64,000 nt of DNA from Haliotis asinina (lineage: Eukaryota > Mollusca > Gastropoda > Lepetellida > Haliotidae), in assembly GCF_037392515.1 (NCBI RefSeq), contig NC_090291.1:37409001-37473000 (forward strand), in the 5' to 3' direction. Made by a program: the position numbers and the translations under genes. Numbering within the stretch: the stretch's first letter is position 1; each line of letters opens with the position of its first letter. The notes under the pieces are model-generated. The model was given only the letters and a program-made list of their open reading frames with translations, had not been told where the DNA came from and searched no databases. Below, piece by piece: positions 24,103 through 38,200 of the stretch.

Positions 24103-25350
24103 ATGTTTAGATCACGTTTAATCACAAATTAAAACGAGATTTCATTTCAAACCAAATAAAAGTGTCGCTTGATAGGGATTAAAGGCTAATTTATTTAAAT
24201 CAAATAAAAAATTGACTATACACTGAAATATACATTCGCCACTGTTGGTAGTTACCTCCCTTGAACAATTGATAGGGGGAGTCTAATCCAGAAGACCGGT
24301 TAATGTGAAATGATTACCAATAAAATCAGATATTTCAGTGCTTTGTATTTCAAATATGAATGCAAACATTTTATATCTAACATTTCCCAACTGCCATAAA
24401 AACCATAAATGTGTGATATTAAAAACGTGTCTATAAACGAAGATGGCTTTTATATCTTTGGCCGCCAGGGGTCGTTATTGTTTCGTACACATGACCGGTC
24501 ATACATATTCCGCTAGGTAGAGTTCATCGGAGGAGGCATTCCTGCAGCAGGTTCGAGCTGAATGAACTGATTGGAAATTTCTAAGGTTTATTGAGTTTTG
24601 ATGAACCCGATTGTGTAGATGTGCATTGAGATTCGAAACGTGATTTTATTAAGTCTAGAAGTTATTCTGTGGTTTATTTTCACATGCATGCGCTAGTTTT
24701 CGAGACATAAGTTTTAGCATGTGAGCTTGTTAGCGTTCAGAACTGAAACCAGGGACAGGTTCTTCAAGCCTTGGCCAGGGTTTGCTCAAGTTTGTACATT
24801 GCATTGTTCCGACTGTATTCGCAACGCATTGCAACAACTGTCTGAAACATATAAGGTTTAGTCAGAGATAGCGCGATGGCTATTTGCTCACTTCCCTAAG
24901 TTTAATGTAGTCTGAATGTTTGATTTTATGTAAACGCAAACATTCATCGGTTTATAGTGATCAGATATACCCCCTACTGACGCCCAAGCCTGCCCCGCAC
25001 TGCCTGGCGTACAATTCAAACCAAACTTCAGTATCATAAAGTCTTTTTCAGGTTTTGTCAAGGCATGTGCAAAGTAATCATTCAGTTTTTGTAAACATGA
25101 TCAAAGTGTGAATGGTAACTGTGCATTGGCATAAGCAGTATTTGCATTGTTATGAACTGACAGATGTGCTACCACAGGCAGTTTGAAATGTAAACAGGGT
25201 ACCAGCTGTAAAATGTTGACAAATGGTCCTTGGACAGAAGTCCACCGTCCTTATGTCTTTTGGGCCAGCAATGAACCAGTGTTGAATCTGTCCTTGAATC
25301 CCATCAGGCATCTAGTCACATGCATACAAAGTCAGCCACAGCAGCTACAC
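24103..25350. promoter_or_regulatory. divergent promoter region between GAN and NPEPL1
   Basis: This region separates the two opposed genes. AAGATGGC at 24440-24447 is a second YY1-like core, now on the plus strand, and CCGCCAGGGGTCG (24462-24474) resembles a CTCF core. An NPEPL1 5' UTR exon should start around here because its first coding exon is preceded by a splice acceptor; its ends cannot be fixed from sequence alone. Confidence 0.4.
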
Positions 25351-25353
25351 AAC

Positions 25354-25395
25354 ATTTGTTACATTTGACCAGTTTTTAAATGGCATTGTCATACA
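25354..25395 (+). repeat. SINE family C tail
   Basis: TTACATTTGACCAGTTTTTA and AATGGCATTGT match the 3' part of the 22.7-kb copy; upstream sequence is worn. Confidence 0.4.
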
Positions 25396-25918
25396 CAAAA
25401 TCTGTTTGATTCCTTGGGATTGCAAATCACCCTCCTATGATTTTTATTAACTAGTTTGATTTTCTATGCTCGTTAGTTGAATTACAACAGGAGTTAAAAT
25501 AAGCTTTGAACAGTGTTGGGTTGGCAATACTTACAATGTTGTGACCTGTCCTGTTGTTTAGAATAGCTAGTTTGTGAGACATTCAACAGTTAAAAATTGA
25601 TGGCCAAAGCCCTCAAGATTCCTTAGAGAGAATTGATATTGAAATGATATATTCATTTCCATTGAATGTCTTGGTGACTTTGGTTTCCAGGCAGTTTGAG
25701 TCTCTACTTTTTATCTTTCTTTTTCTTTTCTTGATGTTTGATTTGCTCTGAAAATGTTCATGGAAATCAAAGAAGAGTTTTTTTTTAAATCACTAGCTAG
25801 AACCGTTTAAACCGTTACAGAAATTCAAGCTCAAAGGATGTTGGAGTTGAAAAAACTCCTCCGAGTGTGCCTTGTTAGAAAATATTCTAGTTTGAATTAA
25901 CTGAAAGAGTAAACTTTT

Positions 25919-26185
25919 CCTTTTCAGTTGACCCATGATGATTTGAATGGGGCTTCAGCAACCCATGCTTGCCACAAAAGGCGACTATGCTTGTCGTAAG
26001 AGGCACCTAACGGGATCGTTGGGTCAGGCTAACTGAATTAGTTGACAAATGTCATTGGTTCCCAGTTCATGCTTTTGATCACTGGATTGTCTGGTCCAGA
26101 CTTGATTATTTACAGACCACCGCCATATTGCTGGAATATTGATGAGTGCGGCGTACAAGTAATACTCACTCACTCCTTTTCAGTT
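25919..26185 (+). repeat. SINE family A with 11-bp target duplication that copies a splice acceptor
   Basis: The element runs 25930-26174. It is flanked by perfect direct repeats CCTTTTCAGTT at 25919-25929 and 26175-26185. The right copy carries the CAG used, or usable, as acceptor for the first NPEPL1 coding exon, whose ATG is at 26202. Confidence 0.85.
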
Positions 26186-26201
26186 TTAGGTATCTGGCTA
26201 G

Positions 26202-29200
26202 ATGGTTACTTCACTGAAGTTTTCGGCCACCTTGGCTCAATCTGACCCTCAGAATAATGCAGTTGTCATAATTGGGCAGCCCAAGAATCTGGGTCTTATT
26301 TCATTTGATGATGTCCGTTGCAAGTTGGAGCCAAGAGTGGATGCAGATGTAAGTATCTTTGTGGAAGTCCAGGATAAAGGTTATTCCCCGAACTGACCAC
26401 AAGCATGCCCAGGGACCTAAGTGTCGGGGCGGTGGGGTAGCCTAGAGGTTAAAGCATTCGCTCGTCCCGCCGAAGACCCGGGTTCGATTCCCCACGTGGG
26501 TACAATGTTGAAGCCCATTTTCTGGTGTCCCCCACTGTGATATTGCTGGAATATTACTAAAGCGGCATAAAATTAAATTCACCGACTCACTCTCTCTAAG
26601 TGTCAACTGTGTTATATGCAGTATTTGAAACTGTACATGGGCTAAGTTGTGAACATGGTGCACTGATTATGCACATGGTGCAACAGACAATTACAGCTCA
26701 TGACTCATTAATGATTGATCTGCCTGGAAGTTGGAAGTACAAGGTTTGGGATTTACAGAGTCCGGGTGCAGGTCATATTTCAGAGAGCTGATTTGATGCT
26801 TGTAGCTTTGCATGTGCCACTGAATACTCCTGTCAGCAGGTAATGATTGGCATTTAGCCACTATGTATATGTGACAAGCCATTGAACCTGAATATGACGA
26901 TTTTCTGTCTATGGTTGAATTGAGAAAGTGGATGTTTGCTTATTACGTAGAATTCAGAAAAAAACAATTGAACCTAAAAAGACAAGCTTGTTATGCTATG
27001 TCAGTTTAACCATGCTTGTAACAACCTATTATTGAGGACATTTGTATTATGATGTTATTATCTTTGTGAAAGTGCATGGGTAATATGTGTTATCCATTTC
27101 AGACCTTTAACACTGCTGTGGCAGGGCTACATCCATCCCCAACTGACTCTTGTTCGTTGTGGTTGAACAACGCCACTGTTGCTGCCCTGCCTACCAAGTG
27201 TAGCAGACACAACACACCCTCACGTTGTCACTCACTAACCAAGATCGTCAAGAGCTGCCTAGCAGGGGGAGATGAATATGTTGTGGTATGTAGTGAGAGG
27301 GAGCAGTGGGGTAGCATAGTGGTTATAGTGTTCACTCGTTACGCTGAAGACTTGTATGCAATTCCCCTCATGGATGCAGTATGTGAAGCCCATTTCCTGT
27401 GTCATCTGCTATGATATTGCTGGAATATTGCTAAGAAATGTGTAAAACTCACTCACCTACTCGCTGCTGAGTGAATGTTGTAGGTAAAACAACACTTTGA
27501 ACAGAATTCAAGTTATACCACAGCATGTTGGCTTAAGATATGAGGAAAACCAGAAGTGAGGGAGGTCTAGTATATTCAGGCATCAGTGAAACTCATGAAC
27601 GTAATGTTGACAAATTTAGAGACATGATCAGTGTCCATTGAATATTTGTACCTAAGATAATGGGAATAAGCATGTCTAAAGGACACAACTCTGCATAGCA
27701 AATAGCTGTACTACAGCCTCACTTGTGACTCCACCACTGTGTGGCCCAGCAGCATGTGAAGCGTTGACCCACCTTATCTGCATCATGGGTAGGGTAGCCT
27801 AGTGGCTGAAGTGTTCGCTCATCATGCCAAAGTTCCGGGTTTGAATCCCCACATGGGTACAGAGTGGGAAGTACATTTCTGGAGTTCGCTGTCATGATAT
27901 TGCTGGAATATTGCTAAAAGCGACCGAAAACAATACCCAGACACTCATCAGCATCATCAGTGCATATTTTATTGCATTTTACACTTAGCATAGAGTGCCT
28001 TATTTTAGAACTAAATATTCTGTGTAAGCTTATAATGTCTTAGAAATGTATGCAGTTTCCTTATAGTATGAACAGACATCCAGGGGTTAAAAAATCACAT
28101 CGCCTAACACCCGGAACAAGTCAGTTTTCATTTCGGGCAATCAAATAATGGTATATGGTATGGTATCCACATGTCCATGGACTATTAGATAATTTCCATT
28201 TATGGTTTCAAACTGCAAATAAACTTGGGATTTCATTTCATATATGCTCATAATGTAGCTATTTCATTTGGCAATAACATAGTGGAGCTGTCATCATTTG
28301 AAATTTATCACTCTTTGAGAAATAGTCCAATAAACATTAACATCACACATTGTGTCATAAAATCAGGGCAAGTGGAAAATTGGTCAGGACAAGTTACTCT
28401 CTTGAAGTCACTTGCCCTGTGGAGAGTGGCTTTTAAAAACAAATTAAACCCCTGATTTTTTGTGTTAAATTCTTCATTGTTTGATAGATGTTTCCTTATG
28501 TTTTAGATTGTCTGTGAGAGAGGTGATGCCCTGGCCTCTGCTGTAGCCGTGGGGCGAGCACTGCCTCTGTACACAGCCAAGTCAAACCAGGGAGGAGGGA
28601 AGCGCACTGTCAATGTAGAGTTCCTCCTTGTGGGCCAATACAGTGACACACCCCTCAGTGAAACCGACATTCAGTGCATGGCTGTTGCTGCAGAGAATGT
28701 TCGTCTAGCTGCAAAGATTGTTGATGTTCCATGTGCGGAAATGCATACAGATGCTTTTCTAGATGTAAGCTGATGTTGTTATAACTTAGCATTGAGTAAT
28801 AATAGATTTTTCCTTATCTTGACTTGACCCGTGAAGGTCCCGGGGTAGAATAGGCCTTCAGCATCCCTTGCTGGCCATAAAAGGCGACTGTGCTTGTCGT
28901 AAGAGGTAACTAACAGGATCGGGTGGTCAGACTCACTGACTTGGTTGACACATGTCATCAGTTCCCAGTTGCGCAGATCAGTGCTCATGCTGTTGATCAC
29001 TGGATTGTCTGGTCCAGACTCGATTATTTAAAGACTGCCACCATATAGTTGGAATATTGCTGAGTGCGACATAAAACTAAACTCACTCACTCACTTATCC
29101 TGACTCATGTTTATTATGCTTATCTCATCCCTCTATTTGAAGATAGTGGAACTCTCAAAATCCCTTGGAAGTTCCCTTCTAATTGAAACGGACATACAAT

Positions 29201-32200
29201 ACACTCACCCATAGGGCGCTTCCCTTTCCCACCAATTCAGTCACATGACTAGCCATGCTTGTCACTCTCTCCTTTATCGTCTGATGAGGTTGGTTGAGGC
29301 ACACTTTGGTCCTGATACGATGATAAGTTTTTGCTTTAATTTCGGTCCTGTAAACCAAATTATGTCGTATTTGTTTTTTGGATTGTAATTACTGTCATTA
29401 TGTAAAATTTATAAAAAAATTTCTGTTTTGGACACATTTTTTCGTCAACTTAGACTTGGTTTAAGTTGATAAAATCGTGCTGTGTGTTAATTACCGCTGT
29501 TAGTGGTTGCTCCACAGGTTATTCGTCCTTCATGCAAACCTATTTTTTCTTCAACTGTTTGCTGTGAACTATGGAAGATTTTATCTGATTCAGAATTTGC
29601 ATTATATTTGTGTTCTGTTCAAAAGCGTGCGAAGGACAAACACCATATGCTCTCAATAGTCATGTCTAAATTGGTTGATTCTGCTTCTTGTAACTGCATG
29701 TTGTTAACAACTGACATTCGTCATTTTCCTGATGCATCAGACGTACCCCGGGGGCATGGTCGAGATACCAGCGAATCATTGTCGAAATCTCAAGAGAACA
29801 TCAGAATCAGGATCATCTCAACCTGAGAAGTTAATTTCGTCATCATCAAAGACTAAATCTTCAACCACTATATCTGCACTGAAGCAACACTCCATGACTG
29901 CTTCAAAGTCTTTCAGTTATGAAAGGTCCCTCTTGACAAACTTCACATCTACAAAAAACCTCCACTACCAATACCCAATTTACAGATCGCCAGCATGCAG
30001 GATCAACGAGCAGCGTCTACTAGACCTTCTGCTTCCTTCAGAGAGTCTACTATCTACGCAGACATCTATGTCTATACTCAACACGTGAGATGCTTTTCCC
30101 AGGCAACCACTGTTACTTGCACCATAGTCATTGGATATTGGCCTCTTCATGCAACAATTCACCACTCACATGATGAACTTGATGAATCTGTTTTGAAGAA
30201 ACCCCATTCAGCAACTAAACTACAGTCACCCCGTGTGACAGTTCATCTGCTGCAATAGGTCCGTCAGATGAAGAAGAGGCATTTTATGCATGCTCCCATT
30301 ATCTTCATCAGCTGTTCCCTCACATCACAGTATGGATGATGTTCCTTCCAACAACTCGCCGAGTGCTCACACTCATAGAACCCACTACAGCTGCAAGTAT
30401 TCCCATGTTCGTTGGAGACACCACCATCATTCGTCATCGTCATCAGATGCAGACTCACGTAGGAAAGAGCGAAGGCACTCACGGAATGGTAGTCACTCCA
30501 GGGATACATGTAGACAATAGGACCATGATGACACTCAATGTATAGACATCATTCTCCACTCGTGCTTGCACTCACGGAAGGATGGAGATGGACATCGTTG
30601 ACCTCTATTACTGGAGGAAGCCCTCTTCTCAGACTCAGAGATTACACAGTGGGTCATGAATGGTTTGGACTTCCTCTCACCATCGAAGGGCTCCAGTGAG
30701 GATCACACCTATATGATGAGTAATGAGTACATCGATACTTTGATGTTTCGGCACTCGGCATACATTCTTTGGACTTGTATAGAGCTCCCTGGTTAGCATC
30801 CATGGTATTCAATGGCAGAATTTAGGATGTCGCTAAATCCTTTACTCGGGACTCCAGGGAAGTAGTGATGATAAAGTCCATCAACGCCATGACTACAGAC
30901 GTCTCATCTTTACTCCAACAAGTCAAAGTTCTTTGGGGTTCAGAGAGCAAGAGACAAGAAATGCAACGCTTTTGACAGCAAGGTTCTTTTTGTTTTTGAG
31001 GAAACAGGCGCTCCCATGGAACAGGACACCCTGCTAGGAGCCTTCCATCCCCAGCTGTTCTCGTACAACCTTCACTAGTTGGTGAAGGTCTACAACACTT
31101 CTGGACGAATTCCGAACTTATCAGTGATGATTACGTCATGAGCATCCCACAAGAGGTTGGGGTGCTCACCTAAACCAACAAGGTGGCACCACAAGTCTTG
31201 AATGCAGCATATCAACCAGCTGGATGAAAGCTATAATCAACGCAGTACGGCACTGGTCGACAGCATTGAGAAACAAACTACAATGGCTCATGCAGACCAC
31301 TCTAAAGTAGCATTCTACTTAAACAAGCAAGAATCAACTCAATCTAACACACTCCTACAGCTGGCATTAACTCTTCGACATCATCGATATCTACCTGCAC
31401 CTGATACAATGATAAATCGAAGCAGTTTGAAACAACCAGAAAGAAAGGCTTTACTGCAATGAGGGCCACACATCATCTACGTCAAACTAGAGGACTGAAA
31501 GGTTCTGCACTCTCGACATACTTGGCGGCTCGGTTATCACCATGAAAACAGGGATCAAGGTGACTAAAGTACCTGAACTTCTCTGCTTACTACAATTGTT
31601 CAAGCTGGAAGACCATCAACACAGGTTTAAAGCTCCAGCTTGGGATCTGAATGTCATACTACAACACCTCCTGAGTGATGTCTACGAGGCACAAGACCGG
31701 ACATTTGTTGCATTATTGAGACAGAAAATGCTGTTACTACTCGCCCTAGCAATAGCGACACATATGTCAGAAATACATTCTCTGGACTTCAGTCACACAC
31801 AATTCAACTCCAATCATCATCAGATTGTACAACTAGGACTGAGATGGGATTTTGTCTCTAAAATTGAACTGCCTGGACAACCAGACAGACAATTCCACAT
31901 CCTGGCATTATCTACAGTCCTTCGGCCACACAAGATACACAAGATTAATCATCATAAGTTACTTGTACATAAAGAAGGGTCGCGACTGGTCTTGACTGAA
32001 ATCTTGACATACAGTTACAGTTGCACTAGACACTAGCAGGAGGCTAGCTGATCTAAATACCATCACATTCAGTAAAAGAATACATTAAGAGAGGACAAGT
32101 TCAACTGGATGTGATTCCCCCATCTCACAGATATATATTGGAAGAACAGGACAGAACTATCGCTGTTATAGTTCACGAAGAGGGGAAGTACTTAACATCC

Positions 32201-35200
32201 TCATATGGCAGTCATCAGAATCCAGTGTGGCCTGACCCACTGCCATTGCTGTCAGATTCTGTAAGTATAATAAGCATGAGTCAGGATAAGGACAAATGTT
32301 AGTGTAGTATGTTTCGGAAGTGTATAATTTTCTTAATAGAATTGATAAGTTATACTTATCCTGATTCATGGCGTCAAGTCCTCCCACCCACCCCTCTTAG
32401 GCATGTTGAATTCAAATGAGATTCACTTAAGAGATTCTGAGAGAGTGGCAAGCATGGCTGGTCATGTGACCATATTGGCAGGAAAGGGTGCCGATGGGTG
32501 AGTGTATTGTACGTCTGCTTCAGTTAAAAGGGAACTTCAGGGGATTTCAAGTGTTCCACTATCTATGCATAGTGGGTGGAGATAAGCATAATAAGCTAGA
32601 GTCAGGATAAGTATAAAGTATCAATTTTATTCTGAAAATTACATTTTTATTCAGAAAATTACACACTTACAACATACTACATCAACATGAGGTCTCCTCC
32701 ATTCCGGACCCTACACAGCAAATGGCTATGTATTTTCGGTAAGCTGTATTAGTCATTCAGGAGCTGTTAATCTTTACCAAATTTCTCAAACTGACAGACC
32801 TTTCGTTTTAGTTGCTAACCATGCTTTTGAGATTTGTGTAATACAGACATGGTTGTTTTCAGGAGGTGAGAAGAGTAGCTACTGACCTTGGCATACAACC
32901 AGTCATCATTCAGGGAGAGGATCTCAAGAAGCAGGGATTTGGAGGTACAGCAGTGTTGTTTGTTTGAAGGAACATCAATTTGAATCTAAATATTCTTCAC
33001 TGTGCGAACACTATGTAATGTCAGGTGTGTGTTTAGTTTATGTAAGACTTTCAGCAAGTACCTGCTGATTTATTTTGAATTCAAATAGGATATGTGTTCT
33101 GAAGGCTGCAGTGTTAATAGTGCCTTGCCTGGATTGTCGTCTGGAAGATCAACCTGTTATATGGGATATTGATTAAAGGTTACTATAATGCCTGCTTCAG
33201 AATTATACTAGAATTCAATTAATGTCAAAATATTTATCTGAAGGAGTAATCAGTTTGTATGATGGCAAACGGGGACACAAATTTAACTGAAACATTTGTA
33301 TATTAAGCCCAAAAGAGACAGCATCACATACACTAGTAACTAGTCCTTTATAACATGGTAATGAAACACATCTTAGGCAGCTTTTGCTAAGTAGCATTCT
33401 TGATGCGGCAGCTTGTTTCTGAGTTTGACAGTGTAGGTCTTTGCTTGTGTTCAGGTATATATGGTGTAGGCATGGCTGCAGTCCACCAACCAGCTCTTGC
33501 TGTTTTAAGTCACAAACCTTCTGGGGCCACAAAGAGCATTGCATGGGTAGGAAAAGGTATCGTCTACGACACTGGCGGACTCTGCATCAAATCAAAGGTA
33601 AGTTGCCATGCTGAGTTTCCTTTGCGTATTGGTTGTGCAGGCCTCTTTGAAGGCTTTCTAAAGCAACCAAATAGCTACAGCTATCTAATGACATGGGCTG
33701 GATAACTTGGCTGTGCTTATGACATCAGTCATTGCATATTTGCATCTTTTTATTCCTTGTTTCATCTCTACACCAAGTGTGAGTAGACAGATTGAGGGTG
33801 TTAATTCTGTTTGGGTACTTGTTATCAGCATTATTTCTTGTGTTATAACTTGAGCAAAGATTATTAGAATGGACACTATCTGTCCGTACAGATTCGTCTT
33901 TTCAAGAGCAGAAAATAAAAAAACATTCAATATTTCTTCACCAAACTTGCCACATTGATAGGTCTGATGGTAAAATGGTGCATTTTATGTTTCTGAAGAA
34001 GATATTTCTTGTGTGTCCATGGCGAAAAGTTATATTTTAACTGAAATTAGTGTGAGTGTTCCTTTTTGGAGCAAAACTTTTTAAGACTTTTCAGTACTCT
34101 CCTTCCACTTTGTGGATATTCAAAAAGTAACTAGTTGGCTTATTCATGACGTGTAATTCAACATTGTTTCAGATATTGATGGGTTTGTCTTCTTGTTGGA
34201 ATAGTTTCACACTCTTCTAATCTGAGATAAGGCTTTGTTGACACTGCATCGTAACATTGTCCCCATCTTCACTGTACATGTTGTTCATAATTGTCAACTG
34301 ACATGATCTGAAACAAGTGTAATGATCACTCTAATTCTGCTGTCTGACAGACCGGGATGTGCGGGATGAAGCGAGACTGTGGAGGAGCAGCTGGGATTCT
34401 GGCAGCTTTTCATACTGCTGTCAAACTGGTGCGTGGAGACAGCAGGGTTCCACCTTCACCTACAAAACTAGCGGTCCATAGGTGTCTTGAGAGGAAATAT
34501 GAAAATTAAGAAACATGTTGACATGGTGTCACATTTTGTAAGATTTATTGATTACAGTCAAGTCTCGTTAATCTATCATCTGTATTAACTTGGATGTCAG
34601 ATTATCGAATCCTGAGTATAGATCATGGTCATGGTCCAAAACAGGACAATCATGATTCATATTAAACCATCAAATTTAGATCAATCCTGTTACAGCTAAA
34701 CTATGTGTATGTCAAGATATTTGTGAGTCCCAAAAATGAGAAAGGAGATCTATGTGTCAACTTTGATGCAGAATTCAGGATAGAACGGCTATATATATAA
34801 AAGTAGATGTGACAAATATCAGTAAATGTATCTGTTTCCAACATTGTGAATTCAACAAGGTTATATTTCGTTTATTCAAGTTTTTATCAACAAAAGCGTC
34901 AGATAAAGCCTATTATCAGATAAACTGAGGTTGAATTAGCGAGAGATGACTACACTTAATTAACTTGCCCTGGATTCTGGATCATTAGTCAGTAAAGTGA
35001 AGAAAGTGTTGAATGACTTTGTATGCTTCTCTTGAGGGTAATAGAATCTGATAATACACCTCTTACTAGTAGTGTTACCCAAGCTGGTAGACGAGGGACA
35101 ACACTCACTGCTACAAAGAGGTGTACTTCAGGCAGTATTACCAGAGGGAGAAGCGTGCAACATGTTTATCTTAATGAAATGCTAAATATACAAAATATCA

Positions 35201-38200
35201 TTTTATTTTATTTTGGAAGACTGTTAAGTAAAATGGACTCTGATATGCAACTGAATTATTAAAATCAGTGAAACATATTTTGATAAGCTTAAAACTGCTA
35301 TGATTAATGGTTAACTAGGTTCAAGTTGAGTATTGAAACGATTTAGTGTATAACATAGTTTAAATAAAGCAGTGACCAGATTTTCGTAATCAGGACTAGC
35401 TTTTGATTGTCTTAAGACACAGCTTGATATTTATAGAGTTTACTGTCTAAAGACTGTATTACTGCCAACGAAAATTTTAGTTCAAATTGACTCAGTCAGT
35501 GTAGCCCATGCACAAACGTGTGTTTTAGGGATTCCGAGAAAACCTTCATGCAGTGTTGTGTTTGGCTGAGAATGCTGTGGGACCAACAGCACAGAGACCA
35601 GATGATATAGTCACCATGTATTCAGGGAGGTATGTATACAGACCAGATGGTAAATGTGGAGAAAGTATTGTCTGTACATTATATATATACATGATACAAA
35701 ACAGAAGTAAAGTTTTCACTTTAGTTATGCAGAGCTCCAGATATGGTGCGTAATTGAATATTTTGCTCAATAAAAATCATATTTACTCAATTAAAAATCT
35801 GGGAGTACAAAACACGCATAAGAATCAGTTAAAACCCAACAGGTCGACAATACCTTGTGTACATCAGTCAATTAACTAAATTGGTTTGCGTATGATTCAT
35901 CGTGGTGCGCAAACTCTACAACAGAATTAGCTAATGGTAAGTGATGCAGATATATACATATACAAATATAGTTGAATCCACTCTCCGAGGTTTACTCTAG
36001 TAGTCACATGACTCCCATGCTGAATATTTAGAAATGGCTGCCAAATGTTCAGCAATTTGACCATTAGTAAATATGTTTATTCTGTTGAGATGCATGTAAA
36101 TTTATATATTTATAAGATTTAAGTACCCAATGAGGATAAGAAACTCAATTCTTGTAACCAGTGGGAGTGTACAAAATGGTAGTTACTTCTCAAGACATGC
36201 AATTACTTATACTTAGATAGACATGGGAGTAAATACCCAATTGCTTGAAAAATTATCTGGAGCTCTGGTTATTTTGATCACAGATTGTTGCACAGTTTTA
36301 TTATTTTTTGTGTTTGAATCCTATACACTTTCTAAGACCTTGGTCAACAGAACACATAAAACTATGACTTCTACCTTGAGACTTTACTCCGGAAGTGGGC
36401 GTAACATGCATCACCAAGGGACACAACTCTAACCAGCTTGCTGTTACTGTCACATAGGTGTAGGAGTTGTCTCCCATATATGTATTTACCATGCATGTCC
36501 ATATACTACAGTAACTACCCTTTACTAAAACCTTTCAAAGTAGATTATTATACAAGTCACCATTATCACAATGGGGATCTCTGTGCTTTATTGATGATGT
36601 TCCTGTTTACAGAACTGTAGAACTGAACAACACAGATGCCGAGGGGAGACTGGTGTTAGGTGATGGTGTAAGTTAATGTCACTGTATCTCTGAAGCACAT
36701 ATGTTGAGATTTTAAAGGATCATTTGACTGTTGACAAATGGTTAGCTTACATCAACAGTTGTTGGGAGATTCAGACACAGTTCTGACGAGTCAGCAGTTC
36801 ATCTCAGTCCTTAGTTATTATAAAATCCCAGATAAAAAATTTAATTCAATATAATACGTCTTTGTGAAATTGGAAAGTTCAGTGAACACAGAAGTTGTTT
36901 TCACATCTTTACACAAAGTAGTGAAAGATCCAAACGTAAAGGGATTGATTTAGTGTACTCCCAATTAATCTGTCATTGGAAGCTACTTCCATGCTACACA
37001 CATAGAGGAACTGCATACACCGAAAATATGAATATAGGTACACAGTGTCTTTATGCATAAATACAGGTGTGAAAACTGCTAGTACTGGAGACAAACGCTT
37101 ATGCAGATGTCATTGATGGTGGCCTATGGACTTTCAGTGTGTTACTGCAAGTGCAACCTGTGCATCTGCACACAAGTGAAACTAAGAAATTGCTGTCACT
37201 GTCGATAGCTTGATCTTTAGTCATTCAGACGTTCACAAATCCACATGAGAAGTCAAATGCACATCACTCCAAAATTAACATCTGCTCAACATCATGAATC
37301 CATTGGACATGTTCGATCAGGAATGAGCCAACAACTAGTGGCAGCACATTTCCAATGCCATTGCAACACGACATCTGCACTGGTTAGGCGTTATCGAAAC
37401 ACTAATTACGTTGTCGACCACCCATTTCTGGGCCTCCACGAGTAACAACATCAAGACAGGACAGATGGATTCAGGTGACTCATATCTGAAACAGGATCCA
37501 GACAGCAGTGACAACGTCCTAGTCTGTATCCATCACAAAAACTGCCAGGAAATCATCATTTATATCATTTTTGGATTCGACTACGATGCCCTGCTATGCG
37601 ACCCATTCTGACACTAACGTTATCAAGACAACAGCACACAGTGGTCATACCCTACTTGACTTTGTGACCTCGTTTTGTGGCCCCCTGCTTGATTTTGAAC
37701 TTCCGACGGATGTGGATAGTGTTCATGTTTTGGGGTTTTTTTTGACATTTTGTTGTGGTCTGATATCTCAGCTTATAAAGTGTCCACATCATTTTGTATT
37801 TACTGTCCAGTATTCTAATTCTGAATGCATTTTCTGTGTGCACAGTTTCTTTATGTGGCTAGAGTAGCCTTACGTACTTGAAGATTTAATACAACTGAAG
37901 AACATTGACTTTTTGAAAGGGAGTTGAGATTGACCTTTCATTAAACTTCATCGAACTAAGATATAACTGAACATTGCCTTATAATAAACTGTCTTACTAC
38001 TTTAATGATAGTGAAGCAATTTATTTTGAAGCATTTCACGCAAAAGAATATTTACATACAAGTGAACCTAGCATGTTATATTTGGGATTACACTTTCTTA
38101 GCAAAGTACAGATTCTTGTACATTTGTTGGGTTGGGTACCATCTGCTCTTCAAACCCACACCCTCAGAGTCAGGCACCTAATGATCAACACACAAAGTCA

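Noticed and set aside
24462-24474. CTCF insulator as a separate regulatory feature
   Set aside because: One imperfect match found by eye; only mentioned as part of the promoter region.
26428-26490. tRNA-like A and B boxes (also at 7820, 48210, 23010)
   Set aside because: Each is the head of a SINE with a SINE body and tail; no cloverleaf with proper acceptor pairing and 3' end.
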